A DNA stretch of 26,557 nt from a virus. Shown in pieces: positions 1-6,827 of the stretch. Within the stretch, counting starts at the first letter, position 1; each line of letters begins with the position of its first letter. Below the pieces are notes generated by a model, which was not told where the DNA came from, searched no databases, and was given only the letters and a program-made list of their open reading frames with translations. The stretch lies in IMG/VR virus record IMGVR_UViG_3300032288_002529, positions 1-26,557 of that record; one strand, 5' to 3'. Position numbers and translations under genes: made by a program.

Positions 1-504
1 TACTCCGGCGCGAAGTCCGCGTTTGACCGTTCCAAGATTGCCGAGGTCGTTACTTCGATGACCCAAGCGAATCTCCCTTACGAGGAACGCGCCGGCCTCA
101 TCTCCCCCGCCGCTTACGGTCAGCTCCTCAAGGACCCGACGATTTCGCAGTATCTTTCCATCGGCTCGACCGAACCCGTCCGCGACGGTCGCATCGGTTC
201 GATTCACGGCCTCGAGCTTTTCGAGTATAACGGTTTCCCGACCTCCGGCACGGCCTTTACCGAGGGCCTCAACGGCCTCGTTTCTTGCAAGGAGGGTTGG
301 GTTATCGCGACCCGCGTCACTAACGCCCCCCTCACGGGCGGCGGCGTGCAGGAAACCATCGTCGAACCCGACTCCGGTTTCGCCCTCGCGTTCCGTCAGT
401 ATTACAATTGGCAGGAGGGCAAGATGCACCTCAATATGTCGTTCGTCAACGGCATCGCCAAGGGCAACGGCGCGGGCCTCCAGCGCATCGCCTTCACCTC
501 CTAA
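1..504 (+). CDS. Major capsid protein, C-terminal part (5' end outside window)
   Basis: The frame is open from base 1 and ends at TAA 502-504, so this is the last 167 residues of a longer protein. The fragment has the beta-rich, Gly-rich character of HK97/P22-type coat C-termini, for example DGRIGSIHGLELFEYNGF and the end region around FRQYYNWQEGKMHL. A strong terminator follows directly. Codon choice differs from almost every other gene here: Gln is CAG in six of seven cases and both His codons are CAC, whereas neighbours use CAA and CAT. That fits a very highly expressed protein. Head-module position (connectors downstream, terminase at the far end of the window) supports the call. Capsid identity is inferred from character and position, not from a database match. 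Confidence 0.72.
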   Translation, partial: YSGAKSAFDRSKIAEVVTSMTQANLPYEERAGLISPAAYGQLLKDPTISQYLSIGSTEPVRDGRIGSIHGLELFEYNGFPTSGTAFTEGLNGLVSCKEGWVIATRVTNAPLTGGGVQETIVEPDSGFALAFRQYYNWQEGKMHLNMSFVNGIAKGNGAGLQRIAFTS

Positions 505-529
505 TCGGAGGCCGCGATACAACCAAACG

Positions 530-554
530 AACCCCCGGCGACGGGGGTTTTTTT
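530..554 (+). terminator. Rho-independent terminator after capsid gene
   Basis: A perfect 8-bp stem (AACCCCCG / CGGGGGTT) with a GCGA tetraloop is followed by a T run. It sits 26 bases after the capsid stop codon. It should separate capsid transcription from the promoter array downstream. Confidence 0.93.
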
Positions 555-648
555 GTGCCCGGAGTTTAAAATATTATAAAACCCTAGGTAGGGAAAACAT
601 CGTTTGACCCGCATAAACATTGGTTGGAATGGGGTTGAAAATAGTTTG

Positions 649-687
649 ATAAATAATCTTTACAACGGCCCGGGTTTGGTAATGATT
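649..687 (+). promoter_or_regulatory. Promoter 1 of the small-gene array
   Basis: The A/T box ATAAATAATC (649-658) is directly followed by TTTACA (659-664) and, after 17 bases, ATGATT (682-687). The same A/T box plus TTGNCN hexamer recurs at 1005, 1359 and 1755, each time ahead of a small gene. The -35 and upstream box are well conserved; the -10 is weak and its exact register is uncertain. The rest of 555-648 shows nothing I can identify. Confidence 0.6.
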
Positions 688-709
688 ATGTTCGTTCCCA
701 CTAACTCAA

Positions 710-1012
710 ATGAACATCAACAACGCTCCCGAATCCTCCTCCAACGCCCGAAAGGTTTTCACCTCCGCCGCCGACTTCAAGGCCGCTTGCAAGGCCGCCA
801 AGAAAATCGAACCCGGGACTTGGGCACAGCTCGCCGCCGCGCTCATCGAGGCCGGTCACGGCGACGCTCTCAACGATGTCATCGCCCTCCTCGCGACCGA
901 CCGCGGTCGCAAATTGGTTCGCCCGAACAACGCCCGCGAGGTCGAGAAGATGACCGAGAATCTCTCCCGCCTCCGGTTGGGGACCAAATGGGAAAACCCG
1001 GAAAATAAATAA
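710..1012 (+). CDS. Small protein of unknown function (array gene 1)
   Basis: 100 aa, mostly helical and soluble, with a basic stretch (KAACKAAKK) near residues 26-34. I recognise no domain. Codon use matches the genome (CAA, CTC, TTG; no CTG), so it is a real gene. The ATG is preceded by CACTAACTCAA, with no Shine-Dalgarno site. It has its own promoter, lies after the capsid terminator, and its stop codon TAA sits inside the repeated A/T box of the next promoter. A small, independently transcribed gene inside the head operon is typical of a phage accessory (moron) gene; that role is inference. Confidence 0.72.
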   Translation: MNINNAPESSSNARKVFTSAADFKAACKAAKKIEPGTWAQLAAALIEAGHGDALNDVIALLATDRGRKLVRPNNAREVEKMTENLSRLRLGTKWENPENK

Positions 1013-1064
1013 TCTTGCCGACCGCCTCGCGCTCGTCCATCTTCTCCTTACCAACCCAACGCTC
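1005..1064 (+). promoter_or_regulatory. Promoter 2 and leader, 60-bp repeat copy A
   Basis: A/T box 1005-1014, TTGCCG 1015-1020, 17-bp spacer, CATCTT 1038-1043, then a conserved leader with CCTTACCAACCCAACGCTC ending three bases before the next ATG. The whole 60 bp recurs at 1755-1814 with one visible mismatch (T1027/C1777), exactly 750 bp away. The CATCTT-to-CGCTC part also recurs at 13392-13418. Confidence 0.75.
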
Positions 1065-1067
1065 AAA

Positions 1068-1280
1068 ATGAAATCCATAAAATCCAAAGCCGGGACCGCG
1101 TGGGTCCGCGAAGCTAACCAAGCGAAGATGAATGCCCTCGACCGCCTCGCCGATGTCCCCGGCGACACCGTCGACAATTCCATCGACCGCCTCCGGCTTC
1201 TCATCGAGGAGGCCCAAGCGACAATCGCGGCCCTCGAACGCGACCGCGAAATCGTTACCAAGTTTCGGGCGGAGTCGTAA
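1068..1280 (+). CDS. Small helical protein of unknown function (array gene 2)
   Basis: 70 aa, charged, with a probable coiled coil over residues 35-70 (SIDRLRLLIEEAQATIAALE region). The start is fixed by the repeated leader ending three bases upstream of ATG 1068. A strong terminator begins 29 bases after the stop, so promoter 2 and this terminator make it a monocistronic unit. No family recognised. A short coiled-coil protein could be a multimeric regulator or inhibitor, but nothing in the sequence settles this. Confidence 0.72.
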   Translation: MKSIKSKAGTAWVREANQAKMNALDRLADVPGDTVDNSIDRLRLLIEEAQATIAALERDREIVTKFRAES

Positions 1281-1308
1281 TCAAACCCGCCGACTCTCTG
1301 CCGCCAAC

Positions 1309-1333
1309 GGCCCCGGACCTCCGGGGCCTTTTT
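1309..1333 (+). terminator. Rho-independent terminator after array gene 2
   Basis: A perfect 8-bp stem GGCCCCGG / CCGGGGCC with an ACCT loop is followed by five T. It isolates array gene 2 from promoter 3. Confidence 0.93.
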
Positions 1334-1358
1334 GTTACCTCCGAACAAACCGACGAAA

Positions 1359-1397
1359 ATAAATAATCTTGACTCGGACCCCGGTTTGACTAGTATG
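1359..1397 (+). promoter_or_regulatory. Promoter 3 of the small-gene array
   Basis: A/T box ATAAATAATC (1359-1368), TTGACT (1369-1374), then AGTATG at a 17-bp spacer or the better TAGTAT (1391-1396) at 16. Transcription would begin very close to ATG 1406, leaving almost no leader. This is the only array promoter without the CCAACCCAACGC leader. Confidence 0.68.
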
Positions 1398-1405
1398 TCG
1401 GAGTA

Positions 1406-1762
1406 ATGAGTAACTCAACGCTCCCCAATTGGATTCCCGCCCGCATTAGATTCGCCGTCCGAGAAGCTTGCCGCGACTCCGACGGTTATTGGATTTACCT
1501 CCGCGACGAGTTCGAGGTCGACGACGGGTCGACCGTCTCGGGCGATACCGCGGCGGAGGCCGTCGAATACTTTTGGTCGGGTCGGCATAATGCCGCGTTG
1601 AGGGAGGCCCTCAAGTCCCGCCCCGCCCCGGTCGCCCGCAAGCGTAAGGTCGAGTTTGTCGCGGGACCCTTGGTCCCCGGCCCTCGCGCCCCCGGCGTTA
1701 CCGACCGCCAATGGGCAATCTACCTCGGGAAGCTTTCCCGGTATAACGCCGCCCATAAATAA
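1406..1762 (+). CDS. Small protein of unknown function (array gene 3)
   Basis: 118 aa. The N-terminal half looks like a small alpha/beta domain (residues 10-60) rich in aromatic and acidic residues; a basic linker (RKRKVEF) follows, then a C-terminal segment with WAIYLGKLSRY. No family recognised. GGAG lies only two bases upstream of the ATG, too close for a normal Shine-Dalgarno site. Given promoter 3, the mRNA could be nearly leaderless. The stop codon TAA 1760-1762 is embedded in the next promoter's A/T box, as in array gene 1. Confidence 0.72.
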   Translation: MSNSTLPNWIPARIRFAVREACRDSDGYWIYLRDEFEVDDGSTVSGDTAAEAVEYFWSGRHNAALREALKSRPAPVARKRKVEFVAGPLVPGPRAPGVTDRQWAIYLGKLSRYNAAHK

Positions 1763-1814
1763 TCTTGCCGACCGCCCCGCGCTCGTCCATCTTCTCCTTA
1801 CCAACCCAACGCTC
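1755..1814 (+). promoter_or_regulatory. Promoter 4 and leader, 60-bp repeat copy B
   Basis: Near-identical copy of 1005-1064: A/T box, TTGCCG 1765-1770, CATCTT 1788-1793, and leader CCAACCCAACGCTC ending three bases before ATG 1818. Confidence 0.75.
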
Positions 1815-1817
1815 TCG

Positions 1818-2000
1818 ATGATTACCCCGACCAAAAAGTTTACCGTCGAAACTTGGTTCGACCGTTCCTCGCGCAATTGGATTACCCAAATCAAGGACCT
1901 CGACGGCAACCAAGTCGGGTCGGCCTTGTTCGCGGGTCGCCGCGACTCCGCGGTCGTTAATCATTCCGACGCGGTCGCCCTCGCCCTCGCCCTTGCCTAA
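1818..2000 (+). CDS. Small protein of unknown function (array gene 4)
   Basis: 60 aa. I start it at ATG 1818, not at in-frame starts further upstream, because the repeated leader ends exactly there and the upstream extension overlaps array gene 3 and the promoter. The protein looks like a small beta-sheet domain (KKFTVETWFDRSSRNWITQ, then a strand around DLDGNQVGSALF) ending in an Ala/Leu-rich helix. No family recognised. It is the last gene of the array; connector genes begin 67 bases later. Confidence 0.68.
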   Translation: MITPTKKFTVETWFDRSSRNWITQIKDLDGNQVGSALFAGRRDSAVVNHSDAVALALALA

Positions 2001-2046
2001 CGCCGGGACGGGGCCTTAAACCCCTCTCCTTTGCCTTTGGAGGCCC

Positions 2047-2069
2047 TTTGACTCCCGCGGAGGGGTATG
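2047..2069 (+). promoter_or_regulatory. Conserved initiation element with hairpin and Shine-Dalgarno site
   Basis: The 23 bases here recur exactly at 8426-8448, and their first part at 3752-3770. CTCC-CGC-GGAG forms a small stem-loop whose 3' arm is part of the GGAGGGG Shine-Dalgarno site, four to five bases before ATG 2067. This is one of the very few Shine-Dalgarno sites in the window. Confidence 0.65.
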
Positions 2070-2411
2070 GGGTCAATTCAAGACGAATGGGCCGCGGACG
2101 CGGCGGCAATCCTCGGGGAAATCCCCAAGGCCGTTACCGTCCGTCGAACCCCGACCGGGACGGCGACCTCGTTCGATGTCCTCCTCGGCCCTCCGATGGT
2201 GCAACAAGATATGGAAACGGGCGGTTTCCTTAACTCGACCTCGTTCGAGGTTAAGTTCCTCAAGTCCGATTGCCTCGCCCATCCCGGGGTCGTCGTATTC
2301 GGCAACCTCGTCGCATACAACGGGGCGGATTATCGCATCGTCGCCTTGAACGACCGCCCTCCCTCGGCGTGGGTTATCGCCAAGGTCCAATCCAAGGCGG
2401 GTCCGGCCTAA
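2067..2411 (+). CDS. Probable head-closure (stopper) / head-tail joining protein
   Basis: 114 aa, the usual size of small head-completion proteins. An N-terminal helix (residues 1-20) precedes a beta-rich domain. The strand pattern VVFGNLVAYNGADYRIVAL at about 76-94 is typical of small connector/stopper proteins. Start at ATG 2067 is supported by the GGAGGGG element. Its stop overlaps the next start (TAATG at 2409-2413), so the neck genes are translationally coupled. The VGN-x-IAYN-x3-Y strand pair recurs in the probable tail tube at 3786. The role is inferred from size, fold pattern and position ahead of a gp10-like protein and tail terminator. Confidence 0.58.
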   Translation: MGSIQDEWAADAAAILGEIPKAVTVRRTPTGTATSFDVLLGPPMVQQDMETGGFLNSTSFEVKFLKSDCLAHPGVVVFGNLVAYNGADYRIVALNDRPPSAWVIAKVQSKAGPA

Positions 2412-3313
2412 TGGCAAAGATTGAGGTCGGACGCGGCGTATCCGTCGACCCGGCGGGGTTCCTCGCGCATCTCGACGACTTTTGTAAGATTATGGGCCGG
2501 GGAATGGGACCCGTCCTCCTCGACCAATCCGGAAAGTTTTGTTTGGATATGATTAAGTTTACCCGGCCTTTTACGGGAAAGAGTCCCGGCAACGGGGACA
2601 GCGTATCGGCGAAAAAGAAGGGAATCGAAAACATCAAGGCCGCGGTATATAAGATTTTTTCCCCCATCGACAAGGCGACCGCGAATCAAGTCGCCGACCT
2701 AAACGATTACGAGGTTTTCAAGCTTTGGAACCGACGGGCCGGGACCAAGGCCGGACGGTCGATGAAATGGAAACAATTTCAACCAAGGTTTGCCCGCGGC
2801 AAAACTTACGGGTTCATCCCTGCGGGCGGAATCTCGACGATTGCCAAGGTTCATACCTCGGCCCGAGAGGATTCGGGACACGGCCCCCTCAAGGCCGTTT
2901 ATCGGAATATGAAGGGACCGATTTTCATCGTCGCCAAGGAGTCCGACCTTAAATCCTACATCAAACAAAAGTCCGCGTCCGTCGGTCGCCTAAAATCCGC
3001 TTACGCGTTCGCCGCGACGCGCATCGGTTCCAAGGAAACCTTTAGGGATTGGACGAGGAACCCCCTCGGGGAAAAATACGCGATTGGGATTAACCAAGTT
3101 AATGTCCTTAACAAACCCTCGGTTACGGTCGGAAACTCAATCGGCCTTAAGGGGATGCGCGGCGGGTTAGAGAATTATATCCAAATCGCGATTAATGCCC
3201 GCGCCTACGCGATGCGGGTTCAAATGGCGCAGGAACTCAAGAAACGGAAACAAACCGTTTGGGGGGCTTTCCGGGCGGGACAGGGCCTCGCGTCGCATCG
3301 TTACTTTACTTAA
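2411..3313 (+). CDS. Probable neck/tail-completion protein, HK97 gp10-like but enlarged
   Basis: 300 aa, start overlapping the previous stop (TAATG). Residues near 40-65 hold the pattern K-x-TRPFTGKSPGNGDSV, resembling the [KR]-x-x-P-x-TG-x-L signature of HK97 gp10-type tail components. Typical gp10 proteins are about half this size, so the extra basic middle region (105-200, with KWKQFQPRFARGK) is unusual. The C-terminus is basic and helical (QMAQELKKRKQTVWGAF). Position between stopper and terminator matches gp10. Start 2411 is preferred over the longer in-frame extension, which overlaps the previous gene. Confidence 0.52.
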   Translation: MAKIEVGRGVSVDPAGFLAHLDDFCKIMGRGMGPVLLDQSGKFCLDMIKFTRPFTGKSPGNGDSVSAKKKGIENIKAAVYKIFSPIDKATANQVADLNDYEVFKLWNRRAGTKAGRSMKWKQFQPRFARGKTYGFIPAGGISTIAKVHTSAREDSGHGPLKAVYRNMKGPIFIVAKESDLKSYIKQKSASVGRLKSAYAFAATRIGSKETFRDWTRNPLGEKYAIGINQVNVLNKPSVTVGNSIGLKGMRGGLENYIQIAINARAYAMRVQMAQELKKRKQTVWGAFRAGQGLASHRYFT

Positions 3314-3318
3314 TCCTT

Positions 3319-3756
3319 ATGCCTACCCTATACGGAATCCGAACCATCGCCGAGGAATCGGTCCTCGCCGCGTTCCAAGCTCACGCGACCGACCTCCCGG
3401 GGGTCCAATTGCACGCGGGACAAACCGACGAGATTCGTTCGGTCCCGATTATCATCCTTCACGCGGAGTCGTCCCGGGCGCATCCCGACCTAGGCGGAAC
3501 CCCCTTGGGTAATTTCGAGATTACCTTTAAGGTTTATGTTTATTCCTCCGCGGACGATTCGACCCTCGCCGAACATCGCGCCCGGGTCGAGGCCGCGCAA
3601 GGGATTATGGAGGACCTCGCGGCCCTCAAGTCCGCTTGGACTCAAGGAACTTTGTATTCGGGTTGGGTCGTCTCGGAGGATGAGGGCGTATCCGACCGAC
3701 GATGGGGTAATTTGATTACTTACAACCTCGTCGCGGTATACCCTCCCAACCCTTGA
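3319..3756 (+). CDS. Probable tail terminator protein
   Basis: 145 aa. The pattern is that of small tail terminators: N-terminal helix (EESVLAAFQAH), a strand with IRSVPIIILHAESS, a loop, then a strand pair FEITFKVYVYSSADD, a helix over the HRARVEAAQGIMEDL region and C-terminal strands ending YNLVAVYPP. Such proteins cap the tail tube and set its joint with the neck. There is no Shine-Dalgarno site before ATG 3319. Its TGA stop lies inside the TTGACTCC part of the conserved element at 3752. Function is inferred from fold pattern and order. Confidence 0.55.
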   Translation: MPTLYGIRTIAEESVLAAFQAHATDLPGVQLHAGQTDEIRSVPIIILHAESSRAHPDLGGTPLGNFEITFKVYVYSSADDSTLAEHRARVEAAQGIMEDLAALKSAWTQGTLYSGWVVSEDEGVSDRRWGNLITYNLVAVYPPNP

Positions 3757-3770
3757 CTCCCGCGGAGGAT
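3752..3770 (+). promoter_or_regulatory. Partial copy of the hairpin/GGAGG initiation element
   Basis: CTTGACTCCCGCGGAGGAT matches the first part of the elements at 2047 and 8426, including CTCC-CGC-GGAG. Here the GGAGG lies about 20 bases before ATG 3786, too far for an ordinary Shine-Dalgarno site. Confidence 0.5.
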
Positions 3771-3785
3771 TAAGAACTAACGACG

Positions 3786-4124
3786 ATGGCCCTCCCCACT
3801 ACTTACGGCGTTGACCATACTTTCGGCCTTTATGCGACCGAATCTTTCGTCACCCTTCAGGCCGACGACTTTTCGACCAAGCTTAATATCGATGTTACCG
3901 TAATGGACGAAACGGGTCGCATCATTACCGACCGCGTCGACGATAAGCAAATCGACATTACCCTTTCCGGTATCCTCAAGGTCGGCGCGACCCTCCCGGT
4001 CGTCGGCAATACGATTGCCTATAACTCGATTACCTATATCATCAAGTCCGTCGATGATAACGGGACGAACAATTCGTTCCGCAAGATTACGGTTAAGGGC
4101 GTAAAGTATCAGCAAATCGCCTAA
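3786..4124 (+). CDS. Probable major tail tube protein (unusually short)
   Basis: 112 aa, almost entirely beta-strand prone. It sits where siphoviruses place the tail tube: after the terminator and before the chaperone and tape measure. It lacks Cys and has alternating polar/hydrophobic strands (KLNIDVTVMDETGRIITDRV). Two of four Gln codons are CAG, which is rare elsewhere but dominant in the capsid gene, hinting at high expression. The strand pair VVGNTIAYNSITYIIKSVDD resembles one in the stopper at 2067; stopper and tube folds are known to be related in phages. At 112 aa it is shorter than most tube proteins, so a small structural adaptor is possible. Confidence 0.5.
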   Translation: MALPTTYGVDHTFGLYATESFVTLQADDFSTKLNIDVTVMDETGRIITDRVDDKQIDITLSGILKVGATLPVVGNTIAYNSITYIIKSVDDNGTNNSFRKITVKGVKYQQIA

Positions 4125-4147
4125 TCCCTCCGGGGATTAACCCATCG

Positions 4148-4747
4148 ATGGAAAAGCGATGGATAAAGGCCGCGACGATTCTCCCTCCGACCATTAAGGT
4201 CGCGGGGGTTCGTTTGTTGCCTTTTTGCCTCCGGCATCGAGTCGCATTGGAGGCCCTCGATTCCCCGGTCCTTGATATGTCCAAGGCGGTCGGACCGACG
4301 GACCTTGTCCTCGCGGCCCGGGTCCTTTCGACTCATAATCTCGACGAGGTTCGTCGGCCTTGGACGGTCGCCGAACAATTCCGAATCGCCCTTTATAATC
4401 ATTCGCCGCGTCGGTTCATCAATGAACTCCGCAAGCTCGTTATTTATTTCGAGGCCCAATCACTTTGGCCCCGCCTTTGGCAAAAGGACGAAAAACCCAA
4501 GTCGGTTTCGATTCCTTGGCAACTGACCATTGTCGCCTCCCTCGTCCGTAATGGTTGCCACCTTGAGTCCGCTTGGACGATGCCGGAGGCCGAGGCGGTT
4601 TGGTTGTATTTTGCCAATTGCAAGGCCGAGGGTTCGTCGGTTGAAATCATCTCCGACGAGGAATGGGAGGCGATGGAACGGTCCAAGCTTACGGACTCGA
4701 CCAAGGCCCAAACCGACACCGCGACAACCAACCCAAGGGCAAATTAA
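4148..4747 (+). CDS. Probable tail assembly chaperone
   Basis: 199 aa, mainly helical, ending in a polar Thr/Lys-rich tail (about 180-199). It lies between the probable tail tube and the tape measure, the fixed place of tail assembly chaperones (lambda G/GT type). The C-terminal acidic helix EIISDEEWEAMERSKL is plausible for chaperone binding. I looked for a frameshift extension: the gene ends in TAA two bases before the tape-measure ATG and I see no convincing slippery site, so only the short form is supported. The name rests on position. Confidence 0.45.
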   Translation: MEKRWIKAATILPPTIKVAGVRLLPFCLRHRVALEALDSPVLDMSKAVGPTDLVLAARVLSTHNLDEVRRPWTVAEQFRIALYNHSPRRFINELRKLVIYFEAQSLWPRLWQKDEKPKSVSIPWQLTIVASLVRNGCHLESAWTMPEAEAVWLYFANCKAEGSSVEIISDEEWEAMERSKLTDSTKAQTDTATTNPRAN

Positions 4748-4749
4748 AA

Positions 4750-5964
4750 ATGGCGGACGATGTAAAAGTAAAGTTCGGCGGGGATTTCTCCGGCGTATCC
4801 AAGGGGGCGAATGATGCCGCGGCCCAAGCGGGTTCGGCGTTGGCGAAGTCGATGACCGATAAGATTTCGGCGATTGGCGCGTCGATTGCCGGACTTTTCG
4901 CCATTGGTTCGATTGCGTCCAAGGTTTTCGAGGGGTTCAAGGCGGGTATTTCCTATATGCACGACCTTAACCTCGCGATTACCCGGACGGGTCAGTCGTC
5001 GGGGGAGTTTCAAAAACTCGCCTACGCGGGCAAGGAGGCGGGCGTTTCGATGGACATCGTCGGTCGCGGTTTGACCGAGGCGAACAAGGCCCTCGAAAGG
5101 GCCAAGAAGGACCAACAATCCCGCAACCTTTTTGCTTCCCTAGGTATGGACGCGGGCAAGCTTGAGGCCGGGACTTATACCGCGACCGAGGCCCTCCTTG
5201 TCCTCGCCGACCAATGGGATAAGTTCGGCAACATCCAAAAGACGCGGGCCGGGGCGGTCGCCTTGTTCGGCAAATACGGCGAGGGTATGGTTCCGATTAT
5301 CCAACAAGGTCGTTCGGCGATTGAGGAGCAAACCGCGTCCGTCCGCGAACAAACCCGGGCCGAAATCCTTGGGGCCGCGGCAATCGAGAAAAAGGTCGCC
5401 GCCCTCGAACGGTATACGAAACAAATGGAACGACTCGCCGCGGCCTCCGCGGGGGTCAGTCAAATCGCCGGAGAGTTTACCGCGACCGAACAATCCTTTA
5501 CGGATTTCGCTTTCGGGGAAGGACAATATGCGGGCCAACCCGGAGGGATGAACCCGGCGTATCGGGCAAAATACGGAGATAAAAACCCGCAACAAGCCGC
5601 CGCGGAGTTTCTCGCCCAAAAATACAAGGAACAATTCGGCATTAATGCCGAGGAACTCGCGATTATTGTAAAACAGGCTTTTCCGAATCCTACCGGGGCA
5701 TATGTCCCGTTTATCGAGGAGTTTTCCAAGATGTCCGACGCATATGTTTCGTCCCGGGCCTCGCGTCCCGCCCGTCCGCCCGAGGAACTTGCCGGAGCTT
5801 TGTCGGCCTCATCCTTGCAAGCGATTGGCGCGGGCGATATCGCGTCCGTTCAAACGGGAACATATAATACCCAAATGCTCGACGCGACCCGAGAGATTGC
5901 CGCGAATACTCGCCCGCGGGATACTTCTCACGCCGCCCCGCCCATCGCGACCGCGGGCCGATAA
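4750..5964 (+). CDS. Tail tape measure protein (short)
   Basis: 404 aa. The N-terminus (MADDVKVKFGGDFSGVSKG) is typical of tape-measure starts, followed by Ala-rich amphipathic helices, a hydrophobic segment at about 40-65 (ISAIGASIAGLFAIGSIAS) and coiled-coil stretches, for example around EKKVAALERYTKQMERLAAA. ATG 4750 is two bases after the previous stop. Tape-measure length sets tail length at roughly 0.15 nm per residue, so this predicts a tail of about 60 nm, at the short end for a siphovirus. It is the longest gene of the core tail module, as expected. The C-terminal 100 residues are low-complexity and Pro/Arg/Ala-rich. Confidence 0.78.
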   Translation: MADDVKVKFGGDFSGVSKGANDAAAQAGSALAKSMTDKISAIGASIAGLFAIGSIASKVFEGFKAGISYMHDLNLAITRTGQSSGEFQKLAYAGKEAGVSMDIVGRGLTEANKALERAKKDQQSRNLFASLGMDAGKLEAGTYTATEALLVLADQWDKFGNIQKTRAGAVALFGKYGEGMVPIIQQGRSAIEEQTASVREQTRAEILGAAAIEKKVAALERYTKQMERLAAASAGVSQIAGEFTATEQSFTDFAFGEGQYAGQPGGMNPAYRAKYGDKNPQQAAAEFLAQKYKEQFGINAEELAIIVKQAFPNPTGAYVPFIEEFSKMSDAYVSSRASRPARPPEELAGALSASSLQAIGAGDIASVQTGTYNTQMLDATREIAANTRPRDTSHAAPPIATAGR

Positions 5965-5973
5965 ATCAAACTT

Positions 5974-6825
5974 ATGTCCTCAACCCGAATCGATTACGGC
6001 AATTCGCTAGAGTTCGCAATCCGCCAACCCGCGTCGACTGTCGAAATCAACGCGTTCGGCCTTGCCCAAGCTCAAGCGACCTTTGCCGTCGACTCCGACC
6101 CGGCAAACCTAAAGGTCGCGATTTCCAATTTCACCGCGGGCGTTCTTTATCCCGACGACCTTGGGTTTCCGATGGTTTCGTATCGTTATAGGATTACGAC
6201 CTCGAAAGCAGGGGTCGCGATGTTTACCGTCGATTATATGGGCATCGACCGGGAAAACGGATATACCGACCCGCAAATCCAAGGGGTCGTTAATACCTCC
6301 GCGCAACCAATCGAAACGCATCCCAACTTTACCAAGATTACGGACCCGTCAATTTCGATGAATGTCCTCGCGGGCGTTCCGTCCGACCCAAAAAATAAGG
6401 CGATTTTCGTCCCGCATACCGACCCGGATACCGGGGTCGTTCAAAACTTGTTCAAGGGGTTCGGCGTTTCGACGACCGCGGCGACCGTCAACATCAAGGC
6501 CGGGGTTCGCCAATATCTCCGCCCGATGACGACCGTCCGCGGGACGATTTACTTTAATTCGTCGAACTCGGGACTTGCGGAAAAGCTTTCCGGTAATGTC
6601 GGAAAATACCTAAAATCCCCGGACTCCCAAACCCTCCTCAAACCTTGGTTGGTTTATGGGGTCGTTTACGGCGACCGTTGGTTGGTTACGGCGGCAAATA
6701 TCGAACCGATTGGAACGCCGGAAACACTAACGGCCCCGTTCGTTAAGGTTACTTACGACCTTATGTATGGGGGCCTACTTGGTTGGGATAAGGATATTTA
6801 CGCGGAAGGAGATTCGGTTTTCTAA
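5974..6825 (+). CDS. Probable distal tail / baseplate-hub protein
   Basis: 283 aa, beta-rich, with no membrane or signal sequence. It directly follows the tape measure, the place of distal tail (Dit-like) proteins that close the tube and anchor the fibres. Strand-rich segments (TISLE-like repeats absent) include SYRYRITTSKAGVAMFTVDYMG in two halves near 68-89 and a C-terminal region with VKVTYDLMYGGLLGWD. I do not recognise a catalytic or lysozyme motif. No Shine-Dalgarno site precedes ATG 5974. The assignment is positional. Confidence 0.45.
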   Translation: MSSTRIDYGNSLEFAIRQPASTVEINAFGLAQAQATFAVDSDPANLKVAISNFTAGVLYPDDLGFPMVSYRYRITTSKAGVAMFTVDYMGIDRENGYTDPQIQGVVNTSAQPIETHPNFTKITDPSISMNVLAGVPSDPKNKAIFVPHTDPDTGVVQNLFKGFGVSTTAATVNIKAGVRQYLRPMTTVRGTIYFNSSNSGLAEKLSGNVGKYLKSPDSQTLLKPWLVYGVVYGDRWLVTAANIEPIGTPETLTAPFVKVTYDLMYGGLLGWDKDIYAEGDSVF

Positions 6826-6827
6826 AG

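Noticed and set aside
701-1348. Minus-strand reading frame of 215 aa across the small-gene array
   Set aside because: It crosses two promoters and a terminator that fit the + strand, and its protein has shadow-like composition.
4660-4760. Programmed frameshift joining the chaperone to a longer product before the tape measure
   Set aside because: No convincing slippery heptamer; the AAAAA at 4746-4750 comes after the stop codon.
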